Origin: Pseudomonas sp. Irchel s3h14
GTDB lineage: Bacteria > Pseudomonadota > Gammaproteobacteria > Pseudomonadales > Pseudomonadaceae
Direction: 5' to 3'
Assembly: GCF_900187425.1 (NCBI RefSeq)
Contig: NZ_FYDJ01000011.1
Coordinates: forward strand, 1-64,000
DNA length: 64,000 nt
Both the position numbers and the translations under genes were made by a program. A model generated the notes under the pieces. That model did not search any database. It saw only the letters and a program-made list of their open reading frames with translations, and was not told the origin of the DNA. Shown piece by piece: positions 36,394 to 45,222 of this stretch; positions within the stretch are counted from its first letter, which is position 1; each line of letters begins with the position of its first letter.

Positions 36394-36461
36394 GCTGATC
36401 TTCCCTATGAATGCATTGACCTAATCAATAGAGAAGCGCAGATGCGCGATGGTTCAACGGG

Positions 36462-37046
36462 TCAACCGCGGGCTTCCTTGAACAGCACGGCTATGCCCGG
36501 GTGATAGTTGCCGGCTTCGTTGCGCAACTTGCGATAGGCATAGGGGAAGTACCAGGCCACCGCGCAGGTGTGTTCCTTTTGCAGGTCATCGACCATGTCC
36601 TGGAGTTCTTCCGGGGTGGCGCTTTGTTGGGTTTTTTGCGGCGCGACGAACAGGCAACCGAGTTTCAGGTCGCTGGCGTAGCTGATGCGCTTGGCGTCGC
36701 TGGTGATGTCCTGCAATGCTTGAGTCAGGTTCAGGCTGTTGACGCGGGGCCAGCGCTGGGTCGCCTGAAGGTAAGCGCGTTCTTCGCTGGTCGCGATAAA
36801 CAGGTCGGCGCGGCCATTGCGTTCGCCTTCTTCGGTCTGTTTACGGGTCGGTGTTTGTTGCAGCGTGACCATTTCCGCCATCCAGGCCGCGGCGGAAAGC
36901 AGGCTCAGGTTGGCTTTTTCGTCGAACCAGTAAGGCGTGTCGTTATCGCCGCGCACGGCGTTGTAGCGGTCGATACAGTCAAACCAGCGTTCCAGCACCG
37001 GGCGCAGGAATTCCAGCTTCGGATTGCTGATGATCATGCCTTGCAT
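36462..37046 (-). CDS. Conserved hypothetical protein
   Basis: A 194-residue soluble protein I do not recognise. The ATG at 37046 has AAGGGTGAG nine bases upstream, better than ATGs at 37115 or 37037. No signal peptide or membrane segment is seen. The sequence is rich in aromatic residues near the N-terminus (ERWFDCIDRYNAVRGDNDTPYWF) and ends AVLFKEARG. It lies upstream of, and divergent from, the cobalamin operon. Confidence is in its being a gene, not in any role. Confidence 0.7.
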   Translation of the reverse strand: MQGMIISNPKLEFLRPVLERWFDCIDRYNAVRGDNDTPYWFDEKANLSLLSAAAWMAEMVTLQQTPTRKQTEEGERNGRADLFIATSEERAYLQATQRWPRVNSLNLTQALQDITSDAKRISYASDLKLGCLFVAPQKTQQSATPEELQDMVDDLQKEHTCAVAWYFPYAYRKLRNEAGNYHPGIAVLFKEARG

Positions 37047-37209
37047 GTGGCTCACCCTTGTTATTGTGTTGTCAGGTTGTGGCTCTTTGATATCACTGCT
37101 GAGAGTGTGGCACAAGATTGGCGTCAGATAATTGATCGACGGCAGTTATTCGCTCGCAGGCCGCCCGTCTTCAATTGACGCTCCATCCCCAACCCTCTAA
37201 CCTTCGCGG

Positions 37210-37417
37210 CTTGTTTCAGGTGCTCTGTGACCTTGGTCGACAGAGTGAAACAGGGAAGCCGGTGAGCGATCTCTTCAATTGATGAAGGCTCACGATCCCG
37301 GCGCTGCCCCCGCAACGGTAAATGAGTGAAGGCTGCGCCTTGAGCCACTGTGTCGTAGACATGGGAAGGCGCGCAGTCAGGCAAAATGCCGCTCATGAGC
37401 CCGGAGACCGGCCTGAT
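37210..37417 (+). ncRNA. Cobalamin (AdoCbl) riboswitch
   Basis: All landmarks of the class are present in order: GGAAGCCGGTG around 37254-37264, the invariant B12 box GCTGCCCCCGCAACGGTAA (37303-37321), GGGAAGGC (37363-37370) and the closing AGCCCGGAGACCGGCC (37398-37413). A weak 6-bp hairpin with a following T tract (37427-37456) may be the expression switch, or the ribosome site of cobO may be masked. It lies about 100 bases before cobO and should shut the B12 operon when adenosylcobalamin is plentiful. Confidence 0.96.
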
Positions 37418-37511
37418 CCATCCAGCGGCATCACGGTGGGCGATGCCAGGCTTTTTGCCGTCTATTCTTGTGCCTGCCCGCCGTTATCCAGCCTCAACGG
37501 AGAGCTCCCCC

Positions 37512-38123
37512 ATGACTGATACCCCCGATCGTGACGAACGTCATCTGGCGCGCATGCTGCGCAAAAAAGCCGTGATCGACGAACGCATCGCCAATTCCCC
37601 GAATGAATGTGGCCTGCTGCTGGTGCTGACCGGCAACGGCAAAGGCAAAAGCAGCTCGGCCTTCGGCATGCTCGCCCGGTCCATGGGCCACGGCATGCAG
37701 TGTGGCGTGGTGCAGTTCATTAAAGGACGCAGCAGCACGGGCGAAGAACTGTTCTTCCGGCGCTTCCCGGAACAGGTGCGTTTTCATGTGATGGGCGAGG
37801 GCTTCACCTGGGAAACCCAGGATCGCCAGCGTGACATCGCCGCTGCCGAAGCCGCGTGGGCGGTGTCCCGCGAATTGCTGCGTGATCCGTCGATCGGCCT
37901 GGTGGTGCTGGATGAATTGAACATCGCGCTCAAGCACGGTTATCTGGATCTCGATCAAGTGCTCAGCGACTTGCAAGCCCGTCCGCCGATGCAGCACGTG
38001 GTGGTCACCGGTCGCGGTGCGAAACCGGAGATGATCGAACTGGCCGACACCGTCACCGAAATGGGCGTGATCAAGCACGCATTCCAGGCTGGGATCAAAG
38101 CGCAAAAAGGCGTCGAATTGTGA
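37512..38123 (+). CDS. cobO: Corrinoid adenosyltransferase CobO
   Basis: Transfers the adenosyl group of ATP to Co(I) of cob(I)yrinic acid a,c-diamide or other corrinoids (CobO/CobA/BtuR type). The 203-residue protein has a P-loop GNGKGKSS (41-48). The ATG at 37512 with GGAGAG upstream is chosen; the in-frame start at 37386 lies inside the riboswitch. It is the first gene of the B12 operon and overlaps cobB by four bases. Confidence 0.96.
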   Translation: MTDTPDRDERHLARMLRKKAVIDERIANSPNECGLLLVLTGNGKGKSSSAFGMLARSMGHGMQCGVVQFIKGRSSTGEELFFRRFPEQVRFHVMGEGFTWETQDRQRDIAAAEAAWAVSRELLRDPSIGLVVLDELNIALKHGYLDLDQVLSDLQARPPMQHVVVTGRGAKPEMIELADTVTEMGVIKHAFQAGIKAQKGVEL

Positions 38124-39535
38124 GTCAACCACGTCATTGCCCGGCGGTATTGATTGCCGCGCCGGCCTCCGGTCAGGGCAAGACCACCGTCACCGCTGCG
38201 CTGGCCCGTTTGCATCGCAATCAGGGGCGCAAGGTGCGCGTGTTCAAATGCGGCCCGGACTTCCTCGACCCGATGATTCTCGAGCGCGCCAGCGGTGCGC
38301 CGGTGTATCAACTGGACATGTGGATGGTCGGCGAGCATGAAAGTCGTCGACTGTTGTGGGAAGCCGCCGGCGAAGCCGATCTGATCCTCATCGAAGGTGT
38401 CATGGGCCTGTTCGACGGCACGCCGTCCAGCGCTGATCTGGCGCGGCACTTCGGTGTGCCGGTGCTGGGCGTGATCGACGGCACTGCCATGGCGCAGACC
38501 TTTGGTGCACTGGCGTTGGGCCTGGCGCGCTATCAGCCGGACTTGCCGTTTGCTGGCGTGTTGGCCAACCGCGTCGGCACCCTGCGTCACGCGCAATTAC
38601 TGGAAGGCAGCCTCACTGAAGGCTTGCGCTGGTACGGCGCCTTGTCCCGGGAAACCGGGATCGAATTGCCGAGTCGGCATCTCGGTCTGGTTCAGGCCAG
38701 TGAGTTGAACGATCTCGACCTGCGCCTTGATGCAGCGGCTGACGCACTGGCCAGCAGTTGCGAGGTCGCGCTGCCACCGGCAGTAGAATTCGCCGCACCC
38801 GATGTGATCGCTACAGAACCGTTGTTGGCCGGCGTGCGTATCGCCGTGGCCCGTGACGAAGCGTTTGCCTTCACCTATGGCGCGAGCCTGGATTTGCTGC
38901 GAGCCATGGGCGCCGAGTTGTCGTTTTTCTCGCCGATCCGTGACACGCAATTGCCGCCGGTAGACAGCCTCTATCTGCCGGGCGGTTATCCCGAATTGCA
39001 CCATGTGGCGCTGTCACAGAACACCACGATGCTGGCCGCCATCCGCGCTCACCATGCGGCGGGGAAACCGTTGTTGGCCGAGTGCGGCGGCATGCTGTAT
39101 CTGCTCGACTCTCTGACGGATGTCGAAGGTACCCGCGCTGAACTGGTCGGCTTGCTGGCCGGTGATGCGGTGATGCAAAAGCGTCTGGCCGCGTTGGCGT
39201 TGCAGGCGGTCGAGTTGCCGGAAGGTTCGTTGCGCGGACACACCTATCACCATTCGCTGACCAGTACCGAGCTTGAGCCGATTGCTCGTGGCTTGAGCCC
39301 GAACGGTGGGCGGGGGGCGGAGGCGGTTTATCGTGAAGGGCGGATGACTGCCTCGTATGTGCACTTTTATTTTCCGTCCAATCCATCGGCGATTGCCGCG
39401 CTGTTTTTGCCTGACCTTGAGGCCGCCATCGCGAGCAAGTCGAATCGTCGCACCGTCGCTCCCACATTAGAAAGTGTGTTGCCTGAAGAAACGCGGTCCA
39501 CTGTGGGAGCGGGCTTGCTCGCGAAGAGGCCATGA
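38120..39535 (+). CDS. cobB: Cobyrinate a,c-diamide synthase with REPIN-encoded tail
   Basis: ATP- and glutamine-dependent enzyme amidating the a and c side chains of (hydrogeno)byrinic/cobyrinic acid. P-loop PASGQGKTT is near the N-terminus, and the glutaminase Cys is C322 in LLAECGGMLYL. The start is GTG at 38120, overlapping cobO by four bases. The last 35 residues (437-471), including STVGAGLLAKRP, are translation of a REP/REPIN element rather than family sequence. The catalytic domains lie before it, so activity is probably kept. Confidence 0.93.
   Translation: MSQPRHCPAVLIAAPASGQGKTTVTAALARLHRNQGRKVRVFKCGPDFLDPMILERASGAPVYQLDMWMVGEHESRRLLWEAAGEADLILIEGVMGLFDGTPSSADLARHFGVPVLGVIDGTAMAQTFGALALGLARYQPDLPFAGVLANRVGTLRHAQLLEGSLTEGLRWYGALSRETGIELPSRHLGLVQASELNDLDLRLDAAADALASSCEVALPPAVEFAAPDVIATEPLLAGVRIAVARDEAFAFTYGASLDLLRAMGAELSFFSPIRDTQLPPVDSLYLPGGYPELHHVALSQNTTMLAAIRAHHAAGKPLLAECGGMLYLLDSLTDVEGTRAELVGLLAGDAVMQKRLAALALQAVELPEGSLRGHTYHHSLTSTELEPIARGLSPNGGRGAEAVYREGRMTASYVHFYFPSNPSAIAALFLPDLEAAIASKSNRRTVAPTLESVLPEETRSTVGAGLLAKRP
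39428..39529. repeat. REPIN inside the cobB-bluB junction
   Basis: A divergent left REP arm (39428-39467, CGCGAGCAAG ... GCTCCCACA) and a perfect right arm (39504-39529) form a REPIN wholly within the last codons of cobB. The right arm ends three bases before the bluB ATG. Confidence 0.85.
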
Positions 39536-40182
39536 CTGACAACGCCTTCTCCGAAGCTGAGCGCGCGGCGGTCTACCGAGCCATCGGCGAACGCCGTGAC
39601 ATGCGTCATTTCAGCGGCGGCACCGTCGAGCCGGAGTTGCTGCGGCGCCTGCTCGAAGCCGCGCATCAGGCACCGAGTGTCGGCCTGATGCAGCCTTGGC
39701 GGTTCATCCGCATCAGTGATCGAGCCCTGCGCGGCAAGATCCAGTTACTGGTGGAAGAAGAACGCATCCGTACCGCCGAAGCCCTCGGCGAGCGCACCGA
39801 TGAATTCATGAAGCTCAAAGTCGAAGGCATCAACGACTGCGCGGAGGTGCTGGTCGCCGCGCTGATGGACGATCGCGAGCGTCACATCTTCGGCCGTCGC
39901 ACGATGCCGGAAATGGACATGGCTTCATTGTCCTGCGCGATCCAGAACCTCTGGCTGGCCTCCCGCGCTGAAGGATTGGGCATGGGCTGGGTCTCGCTGT
40001 TCGAGCCGCAAGCCCTGGCGGACCTGCTGGGTATGCCGGCCGGTGCCAAGCCGTTGGCCGTTCTTTGTCTAGGCCCGGTCAAGGAATTTTATCCGGCGCC
40101 GATGCTGGTACTGGAAGGCTGGGCGCAGGCGCGTCCGCTCAGTGAATTGCTGTATGAAAATTATTGGGGAGTGAGTCAATGA
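39532..40182 (+). CDS. bluB: 5,6-dimethylbenzimidazole synthase
   Basis: Nitroreductase-like flavoenzyme that breaks down FMNH2 with oxygen to form dimethylbenzimidazole, the lower base of B12. The 216-residue protein shows the BluB/nitroreductase features RDMRHFSGG, HQAPSVGLMQPWRF and the C-terminal LCLGPV. The ATG overlaps the cobB stop codon by four bases (ATGA). The only ribosome-site-like sequence before it, GAAGAGG, belongs to the REP element. Presence implies aerobic lower-base synthesis. Confidence 0.94.
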   Translation: MTDNAFSEAERAAVYRAIGERRDMRHFSGGTVEPELLRRLLEAAHQAPSVGLMQPWRFIRISDRALRGKIQLLVEEERIRTAEALGERTDEFMKLKVEGINDCAEVLVAALMDDRERHIFGRRTMPEMDMASLSCAIQNLWLASRAEGLGMGWVSLFEPQALADLLGMPAGAKPLAVLCLGPVKEFYPAPMLVLEGWAQARPLSELLYENYWGVSQ

Positions 40183-41087
40183 GTGTGGCGTTGTTGAGTG
40201 TCGCCGCGGTTGCGCTGGATGCGCTGCTGGGTGAACCCAAACGCTGGCATCCGCTGGTGGCGTTCGGCCGTTTTGCCGACCGCATCGAGCAACGTTTCAA
40301 TGGTGAAGGTCGCGGCTGGCGCAGCCATGGCGTGACTGCCTGGGTAATCGCCGTGTTGCCGCTGACCCTGCTGGCCACGGCGTTTTCCTGGGCGCCCTAT
40401 GTCGGCTGGATCGTCGAAATTCTCGTGCTCTATTGCGCCCTCGGCATGCGCAGTCTCGGTGAACACGTCGAGCCGGTGGCCAAGGCGCTGCGCAGCGATG
40501 ATCTGGACGAGGCGCGCAAACGGGTCAGTTATCTGGTCAGCCGCCAGACCAGCGAACTGGATAAAACCGAAGTCGCCCGCGCCGCCACAGAGTCTGTCCT
40601 GGAGAACGGCAGCGACGCGGTATTCGCTGCGCTGTTCTGGTTTGCCGTGGCCGGTGCGCCCGGTGTGGTGCTCTACCGTTTGAGCAACACGCTGGATGCG
40701 ATGTGGGGTTACCGCAATGAACGCTTCGAACGTTTCGGCTGGGCGGCGGCAAAGATCGACGACGTCCTCAACTATATTCCTGCACGGCTGGTGGCGCTGA
40801 CCTACGCGCTGCTGGGCAAAACCCGACTGGCGCTGAAATGCTGGCGTACCCAGGGCCCGACCTGGGACAGTCCGAATGCCGGGCCAGTGATGGCGGCCGG
40901 TGCTGGTGCGCTCGGCGTCGAGTTGGGCGGGGCGGCGATTTATCACGGTGAATTGCATCAGCGTCCGCCGCTAGGAGAAGGCGTGCCGGCGGACGCCGAC
41001 TCCATCGACCGCGGCTGGCAATTGGTCCAGCGCGGGGTATGGTTATGGTTGCTGATCCTCTGCGTGGGGGCTGAATTTTATGCTTGA
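40179..41087 (+). CDS. cbiB: Adenosylcobinamide-phosphate synthase
   Basis: Inner-membrane enzyme joining cobyric acid to aminopropanol phosphate (CbiB; also called CobD in Pseudomonas nomenclature). The 302-residue protein has several hydrophobic segments. Family motifs include DALLGEPKRWHPLVAFG, YRLSNTLDAMWGYRNERFERFGWAAAK (in parts) and the C-terminal DGPNAG-like SPNAGPVMAA. The ATG at 40179 overlaps the bluB stop codon by four bases; a TTG at 40164 is rejected. Confidence 0.95.
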   Translation: MSVALLSVAAVALDALLGEPKRWHPLVAFGRFADRIEQRFNGEGRGWRSHGVTAWVIAVLPLTLLATAFSWAPYVGWIVEILVLYCALGMRSLGEHVEPVAKALRSDDLDEARKRVSYLVSRQTSELDKTEVARAATESVLENGSDAVFAALFWFAVAGAPGVVLYRLSNTLDAMWGYRNERFERFGWAAAKIDDVLNYIPARLVALTYALLGKTRLALKCWRTQGPTWDSPNAGPVMAAGAGALGVELGGAAIYHGELHQRPPLGEGVPADADSIDRGWQLVQRGVWLWLLILCVGAEFYA

Positions 41088-42072
41088 ACACGGTGGTCGG
41101 TTACGCAAGGCGGCGCTCGATTACGGCATCGCCGAAGCCGATTGGCTCGACCTGTCCAGCGGCCTCGCGCCCTGGCCGTTTCCGGTCCCGGAGATTCCGT
41201 TGCGGGCCTGGGCGCGTTTGCCGGAAACCGATGACGGCCTGGAGCAGGCTGCCTGTGATTATTACGGCGCCGCTCAGGTGCTGCCGGTGGCCGGCTCGCA
41301 AATGGCGATCCAGTTGCTGCCGCGTTTGCGCCGGGCCGGCAAGGTCGGCGTGCTCTCGCCGTGTTACGCCGAACACGCCGAAGCGTGGCGCCGTAATGGC
41401 TACATCGTGCGTGAAGTGCTGGAGCAGGAAGTCGACTTCTTTCTCGACAGCCTCGACGTGCTGGTGGTGGTCAACCCGAACAACCCAACCGGCCTGAGCC
41501 TGACACCGAGTCGGCTGCTCGACTGGCACTCGCGGCTGGCCCAGCGCGGTGGCTGGCTGGTGGTGGACGAGGCGTTCATGGACAACACACCGCAGCTGAG
41601 CCTGGCACCTTTTGCCAATCAGGTCGGGTTGATCGTGCTGCGTTCCTTCGGCAAGTTTTTCGGCCTGGCCGGTGTGCGTCTGGGTTTCGTGCTGGCCGAG
41701 CGCAAGTTGCTCAAGTTGCTCGCCGAGCAAGTGGGACCGTGGGTGGTCAGCGGGCCGACGCGGGTGCTGGGGCAGGCCTGTCTGTTGGATGCCGAAGGGC
41801 ATGCCCGGCAACGGGTTCGCACTGAAGAGGCCAGCGAGCGTTTGGCGCTGCTGCTTGAACATCACGGTTTCAAGCCCCAGGGCGGCTGCGCCTTGTTTCA
41901 ATGGCTGATCACCGACCGCGCCGAAGCGTTGCATGAGTTCATGGCCCGGCGCGGCATTCTGCTGCGGTTGTTCACGAACAACGGCAGCCTGCGTTTCGGC
42001 TTGCCCGCCGATGAAGCCGACTGGACACGTCTCGCGCAAGCGTTCGAAGCCTACGCCAAGGAAACCCAATGA
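41080..42072 (+). CDS. cobD: Threonine-phosphate decarboxylase
   Basis: PLP-dependent fold type I aminotransferase relative that decarboxylates L-threonine phosphate to aminopropanol phosphate for CbiB (named CobD in Salmonella, CobC in Pseudomonas). The 330-residue protein has NPNNPTGL, VVDEAFMD and the PLP-lysine motif SFGKFFGLAGVRLGF. It overlaps cbiB by eight bases and cobQ by four. Confidence 0.93.
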   Translation: MLEHGGRLRKAALDYGIAEADWLDLSSGLAPWPFPVPEIPLRAWARLPETDDGLEQAACDYYGAAQVLPVAGSQMAIQLLPRLRRAGKVGVLSPCYAEHAEAWRRNGYIVREVLEQEVDFFLDSLDVLVVVNPNNPTGLSLTPSRLLDWHSRLAQRGGWLVVDEAFMDNTPQLSLAPFANQVGLIVLRSFGKFFGLAGVRLGFVLAERKLLKLLAEQVGPWVVSGPTRVLGQACLLDAEGHARQRVRTEEASERLALLLEHHGFKPQGGCALFQWLITDRAEALHEFMARRGILLRLFTNNGSLRFGLPADEADWTRLAQAFEAYAKETQ

Positions 42073-43520
42073 CTACGTTGATGGTGCAGGGCACCACTTC
42101 CGACGCAGGTAAAAGCACGCTGGTGACGGCATTGTGCCGCTGGGTCACGCGTCAGGGCGTCAGCGTCGTGCCGTTCAAGCCGCAGAACATGGCGCTTAAC
42201 AGTGCCGTGACCGCCGACGGTGGCGAGATCGGTCGTGCGCAAGCGGTGCAGGCTCAGGCCGCCAACCTTGAGCCGCACACCGACATGAACCCGGTGCTGC
42301 TCAAACCCAACAGCGACACCGGCGCTCAAGTGATCATCCATGGCCGCGCGGTCACGACGATGAACGCGGTCGCGTATCACGACTACAAAGCCATCGCCAT
42401 GCAAGCAGTGCTGGCCTCTCATGAACGGCTGAGCGCAGCGTATCCGGTGGTCATGGTCGAAGGCGCGGGTTCGCCGGCCGAGATCAATCTGCGTGCCGGC
42501 GATATCGCCAACATGGGCTTTGCCGAGGCGGTGGATTGTCCGGTGGTGCTGATCGCCGACATCAATCGCGGTGGGGTTTTTGCGCATCTGGTGGGCACGC
42601 TGGAACTGCTGTCGCCCAGCGAGCAGGCGCGGGTCAAAGGCTTCATCATCAACCGGTTTCGCGGCGATATCGCGTTGCTGCAACCGGGTCTCGACTGGCT
42701 GGAAGCGCGCACCGGCAAACCGGTGATCGGCGTTCTGCCTTACGTGATGGACCTGCACCTGGAGGCCGAGGACGGCATCGACCAGCGTCAGACCGACAAG
42801 GCCGACCAGGTGCTGAAAGTGCTGGTGCCGGTGCTACCGCGCATCAGCAACCACACCGATTTCGATCCGCTGCGCTTGCATCCGCAGGTGGATCTGCAAT
42901 TTGTCGGTCCCGGTCAGGCGATTCCACCGGCCGACCTGATTATTCTCCCCGGCTCGAAAAGCGTGCGCAGCGACCTCGCGTATCTGCGCGCCAATGGCTG
43001 GGACACCGTGATCAGTCGTCATCTTCGTTATGGCGGCAAAGTGCTGGGGATTTGCGGCGGTCTGCAAATGCTCGGCGAGCAGGTCCACGACCCGCTGGGC
43101 CTCGAAGGTGCACCGGGTTCCAGCGCCGGTTTGGGCTTGCTGGCGTTCGAAACCCAGCTCGAAGAAGAGAAGCAATTGCGTAATGTGCGCGGGCGTTTGG
43201 CGCTCGAAGACGCGCCGGTCAGCGGCTATGAAATTCATGCCGGTGTGACCACTGGACCGGCGTTGGAAAACGCCGCGGTGCAGCTGGATGACGGTCGCTG
43301 CGACGGTGCGCAAAGCGTGGACGGGCAGATTTTTGGCACCTACCTGCATGGCCTGTTTGAATCGCCCGCGGCGTGCAGTGCGCTGCTGCGCTGGGCAGGT
43401 TTGCAGGCGGTGCAGGACGTGGATTATCACGCGTTGCGTGAGCGCGATATCGAGCGGCTGGCGGATCTGGTGGAGAAGCATCTGGATACCCGACTGTTGC
43501 GTGAACTCTGCGGGATTTGA
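42069..43520 (+). CDS. cobQ: Cobyric acid synthase
   Basis: Amidates the remaining four peripheral carboxylates (b, d, e, g) of adenosylcobyrinic a,c-diamide. The 483-residue protein has the N-terminal nucleotide-binding TTSDAGKST, the EGAGSPAEINL block and a class I glutaminase domain with C329 in LGICGGLQMLGE. It is coupled to the upstream gene by an ATGA overlap. After it the operon is interrupted by a 128-base gap with a REPIN. Confidence 0.96.
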   Translation: MTTLMVQGTTSDAGKSTLVTALCRWVTRQGVSVVPFKPQNMALNSAVTADGGEIGRAQAVQAQAANLEPHTDMNPVLLKPNSDTGAQVIIHGRAVTTMNAVAYHDYKAIAMQAVLASHERLSAAYPVVMVEGAGSPAEINLRAGDIANMGFAEAVDCPVVLIADINRGGVFAHLVGTLELLSPSEQARVKGFIINRFRGDIALLQPGLDWLEARTGKPVIGVLPYVMDLHLEAEDGIDQRQTDKADQVLKVLVPVLPRISNHTDFDPLRLHPQVDLQFVGPGQAIPPADLIILPGSKSVRSDLAYLRANGWDTVISRHLRYGGKVLGICGGLQMLGEQVHDPLGLEGAPGSSAGLGLLAFETQLEEEKQLRNVRGRLALEDAPVSGYEIHAGVTTGPALENAAVQLDDGRCDGAQSVDGQIFGTYLHGLFESPAACSALLRWAGLQAVQDVDYHALRERDIERLADLVEKHLDTRLLRELCGI

Positions 43521-43536
43521 GGGAATTTGAGAATGT

Positions 43537-43610
43537 CATCGCGGGCAAGCCATGCTCCTACAGGATCAAGAGCTGCTCTGTTTCTGTAGGAGCATGGCTT
43601 GCCCGCGATG
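43537..43610. repeat. REPIN between cobQ and cobU
   Basis: Two perfect 27-base inverted arms (43537-43563 and 43584-43610; GCGGGCAAGCCATGCTCCTA type) flank 20 bases. In RNA this makes a very stable hairpin inside the operon. Confidence 0.9.
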
Positions 43611-43648
43611 AGGTCCATCGCCACACCGCCAATTTGAAGGAATGAACC

Positions 43649-44170
43649 ATGCTGCAACTGATCCTCGGCGGTGCCCGTTCCGGTAAAAGTCGCCTGGCCG
43701 AAAAACTCGCCTCCGACAGCTGTCTGGCGGTGACTTACATCGCCACCAGCCAACCCCTCGACGGTGAAATGAACGAGCGGGTGGCCCATCACCGTGCCCG
43801 TCGTCCAGCCGAATGGGCGTTGATCGAAGAGCCGGTGCAGCTCGCCCGGATCCTGCGCGAAACCGCCAGCGCCGATCGGTGCCTGCTGGTGGATTGTCTG
43901 ACGTTGTGGATGACCAATCTGCTGATGCTCGACGACACCAAGCGTCTGTCAGCCGAACGTGATGCATTACTGGACTGCCTGGCGTCGCTGCCGGGTGAAA
44001 TCATTTTTGTCAGCAACGAGACCGGAATGGGGGTCGTGCCGCTGGGCGAATTGACTCGCCGCTATGTAGATGAAGCCGGTTGGCTGCATCAAGCGTTGGC
44101 CGAGCGTTGTCAGCGCGTCGTCCTGACCGTCGCCGGCCTGCCCCTGACTTTGAAAGGAACTGCGTTATGA
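43649..44170 (+). CDS. cobU: Adenosylcobinamide kinase / guanylyltransferase
   Basis: Bifunctional enzyme (CobU, CobP in Pseudomonas) phosphorylating adenosylcobinamide and then forming AdoCbi-GDP. The 173-residue protein has the P-loop GGARSGKS (7-14), the HHRARRP segment with the likely guanylylated histidine (47 or 48), the DCLTLWMTN motif and SNETGMGVVP. It has its own ribosome site (AAGGAATGAACC) after the REPIN. It overlaps cobT by four bases. Confidence 0.95.
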   Translation: MLQLILGGARSGKSRLAEKLASDSCLAVTYIATSQPLDGEMNERVAHHRARRPAEWALIEEPVQLARILRETASADRCLLVDCLTLWMTNLLMLDDTKRLSAERDALLDCLASLPGEIIFVSNETGMGVVPLGELTRRYVDEAGWLHQALAERCQRVVLTVAGLPLTLKGTAL

Positions 44171-45222
44171 CTCAATCCTGGTGGCTGAACCCCTGCAAGC
44201 CGATCGATGCTCAAGCGGTCGAGCAGGCGCAGACCCGTCAACAGCAACTGACCAAACCGGCCGGCTCCCTCGGTCAGCTGGAGTCGGTGGCCGTGCAACT
44301 GGCCGGGCTGCAGGGGCAGGTCAAACCGAGACTGGATCAGCTGTGGATCGCGATTTTTGCCGGTGACCATGGCGTGGTCGCTGAAGGGGTGTCGGCATTT
44401 CCCCAGGAAGTCACCGGGCAGATGCTGCACAACTTCGTCAGCGGCGGGGCGGCGATCAGCGTGCTGGCGCGGCAACTCGGGGCATCCCTGGAAGTCGTCG
44501 ACCTTGGCACGGTGACGCCGTCGTTGAATTTACCGGGTGTGCGTCACGTGAACATCGGCCCGGGCACGGCGAATTTCGTCGAAGGGGCGGCCATGACGCC
44601 GGCTCAAGGCGAACTCGCTTTGCAGGCCGGCCGCGACAGCGTGCAGCGCGCCATCGCGGCGGGTGCGCAGTTGTTTATCGGTGGCGAGATGGGCATCGGT
44701 AATACCACTGCGGCCAGTGCGTTGGCCTGTGCCTTGCTCGATTGCCCGGTGCTGCATCTGACCGGGCCGGGCACGGGTTTGAACGCGGCGGGTGTCAGCC
44801 ATAAAGCTCAGGTCATCGAGCGCGCTTTGGCGTTGCACAGTGCTCAACGTGGCGATGCGCTACAAACCCTGTTCAACCTCGGCGGTTTTGAAATCGCGGC
44901 ACTGGTCGGCGCGTATCTGGCGTGTGCCCAGGAAGGCGTCGCGGTGCTGGTGGACGGTTTTATCTGCAGCGTTGCGGCGTTGGTGGCGGTGCGCTTGAAC
45001 CCTGAATGCCGTCAGTGGCTGTTGTTCGGTCATCGCGGCGCTGAGCCGGGTCATCGTCATGTACTGGAAACCCTGAACGCCGAACCGCTGCTGGACCTCG
45101 GCCTGCGTCTGGGTGAGGGCAGCGGCGCGGCGTTGGCTGTGCCTTTGCTGCGTCTGGCGTGCGACCTTCACGGGCAGATGGCGACTTTCGCCGAGGCCGC
45201 CGTGGCGGATCGTCCGGCATGA
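44167..45222 (+). CDS. cobT: Nicotinate-nucleotide--dimethylbenzimidazole phosphoribosyltransferase
   Basis: Activates the lower base by forming alpha-ribazole phosphate from DMB and nicotinate mononucleotide. The 351-residue protein keeps the catalytic Glu at position 317 (GEGSGAALAVP), the same number as Salmonella CobT, and the GEMGIGNTTAA motif. The ATG at 44167 overlaps the cobU stop codon; longer frames run antisense-like inside cobU and are rejected. Confidence 0.97.
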   Translation: MTQSWWLNPCKPIDAQAVEQAQTRQQQLTKPAGSLGQLESVAVQLAGLQGQVKPRLDQLWIAIFAGDHGVVAEGVSAFPQEVTGQMLHNFVSGGAAISVLARQLGASLEVVDLGTVTPSLNLPGVRHVNIGPGTANFVEGAAMTPAQGELALQAGRDSVQRAIAAGAQLFIGGEMGIGNTTAASALACALLDCPVLHLTGPGTGLNAAGVSHKAQVIERALALHSAQRGDALQTLFNLGGFEIAALVGAYLACAQEGVAVLVDGFICSVAALVAVRLNPECRQWLLFGHRGAEPGHRHVLETLNAEPLLDLGLRLGEGSGAALAVPLLRLACDLHGQMATFAEAAVADRPA

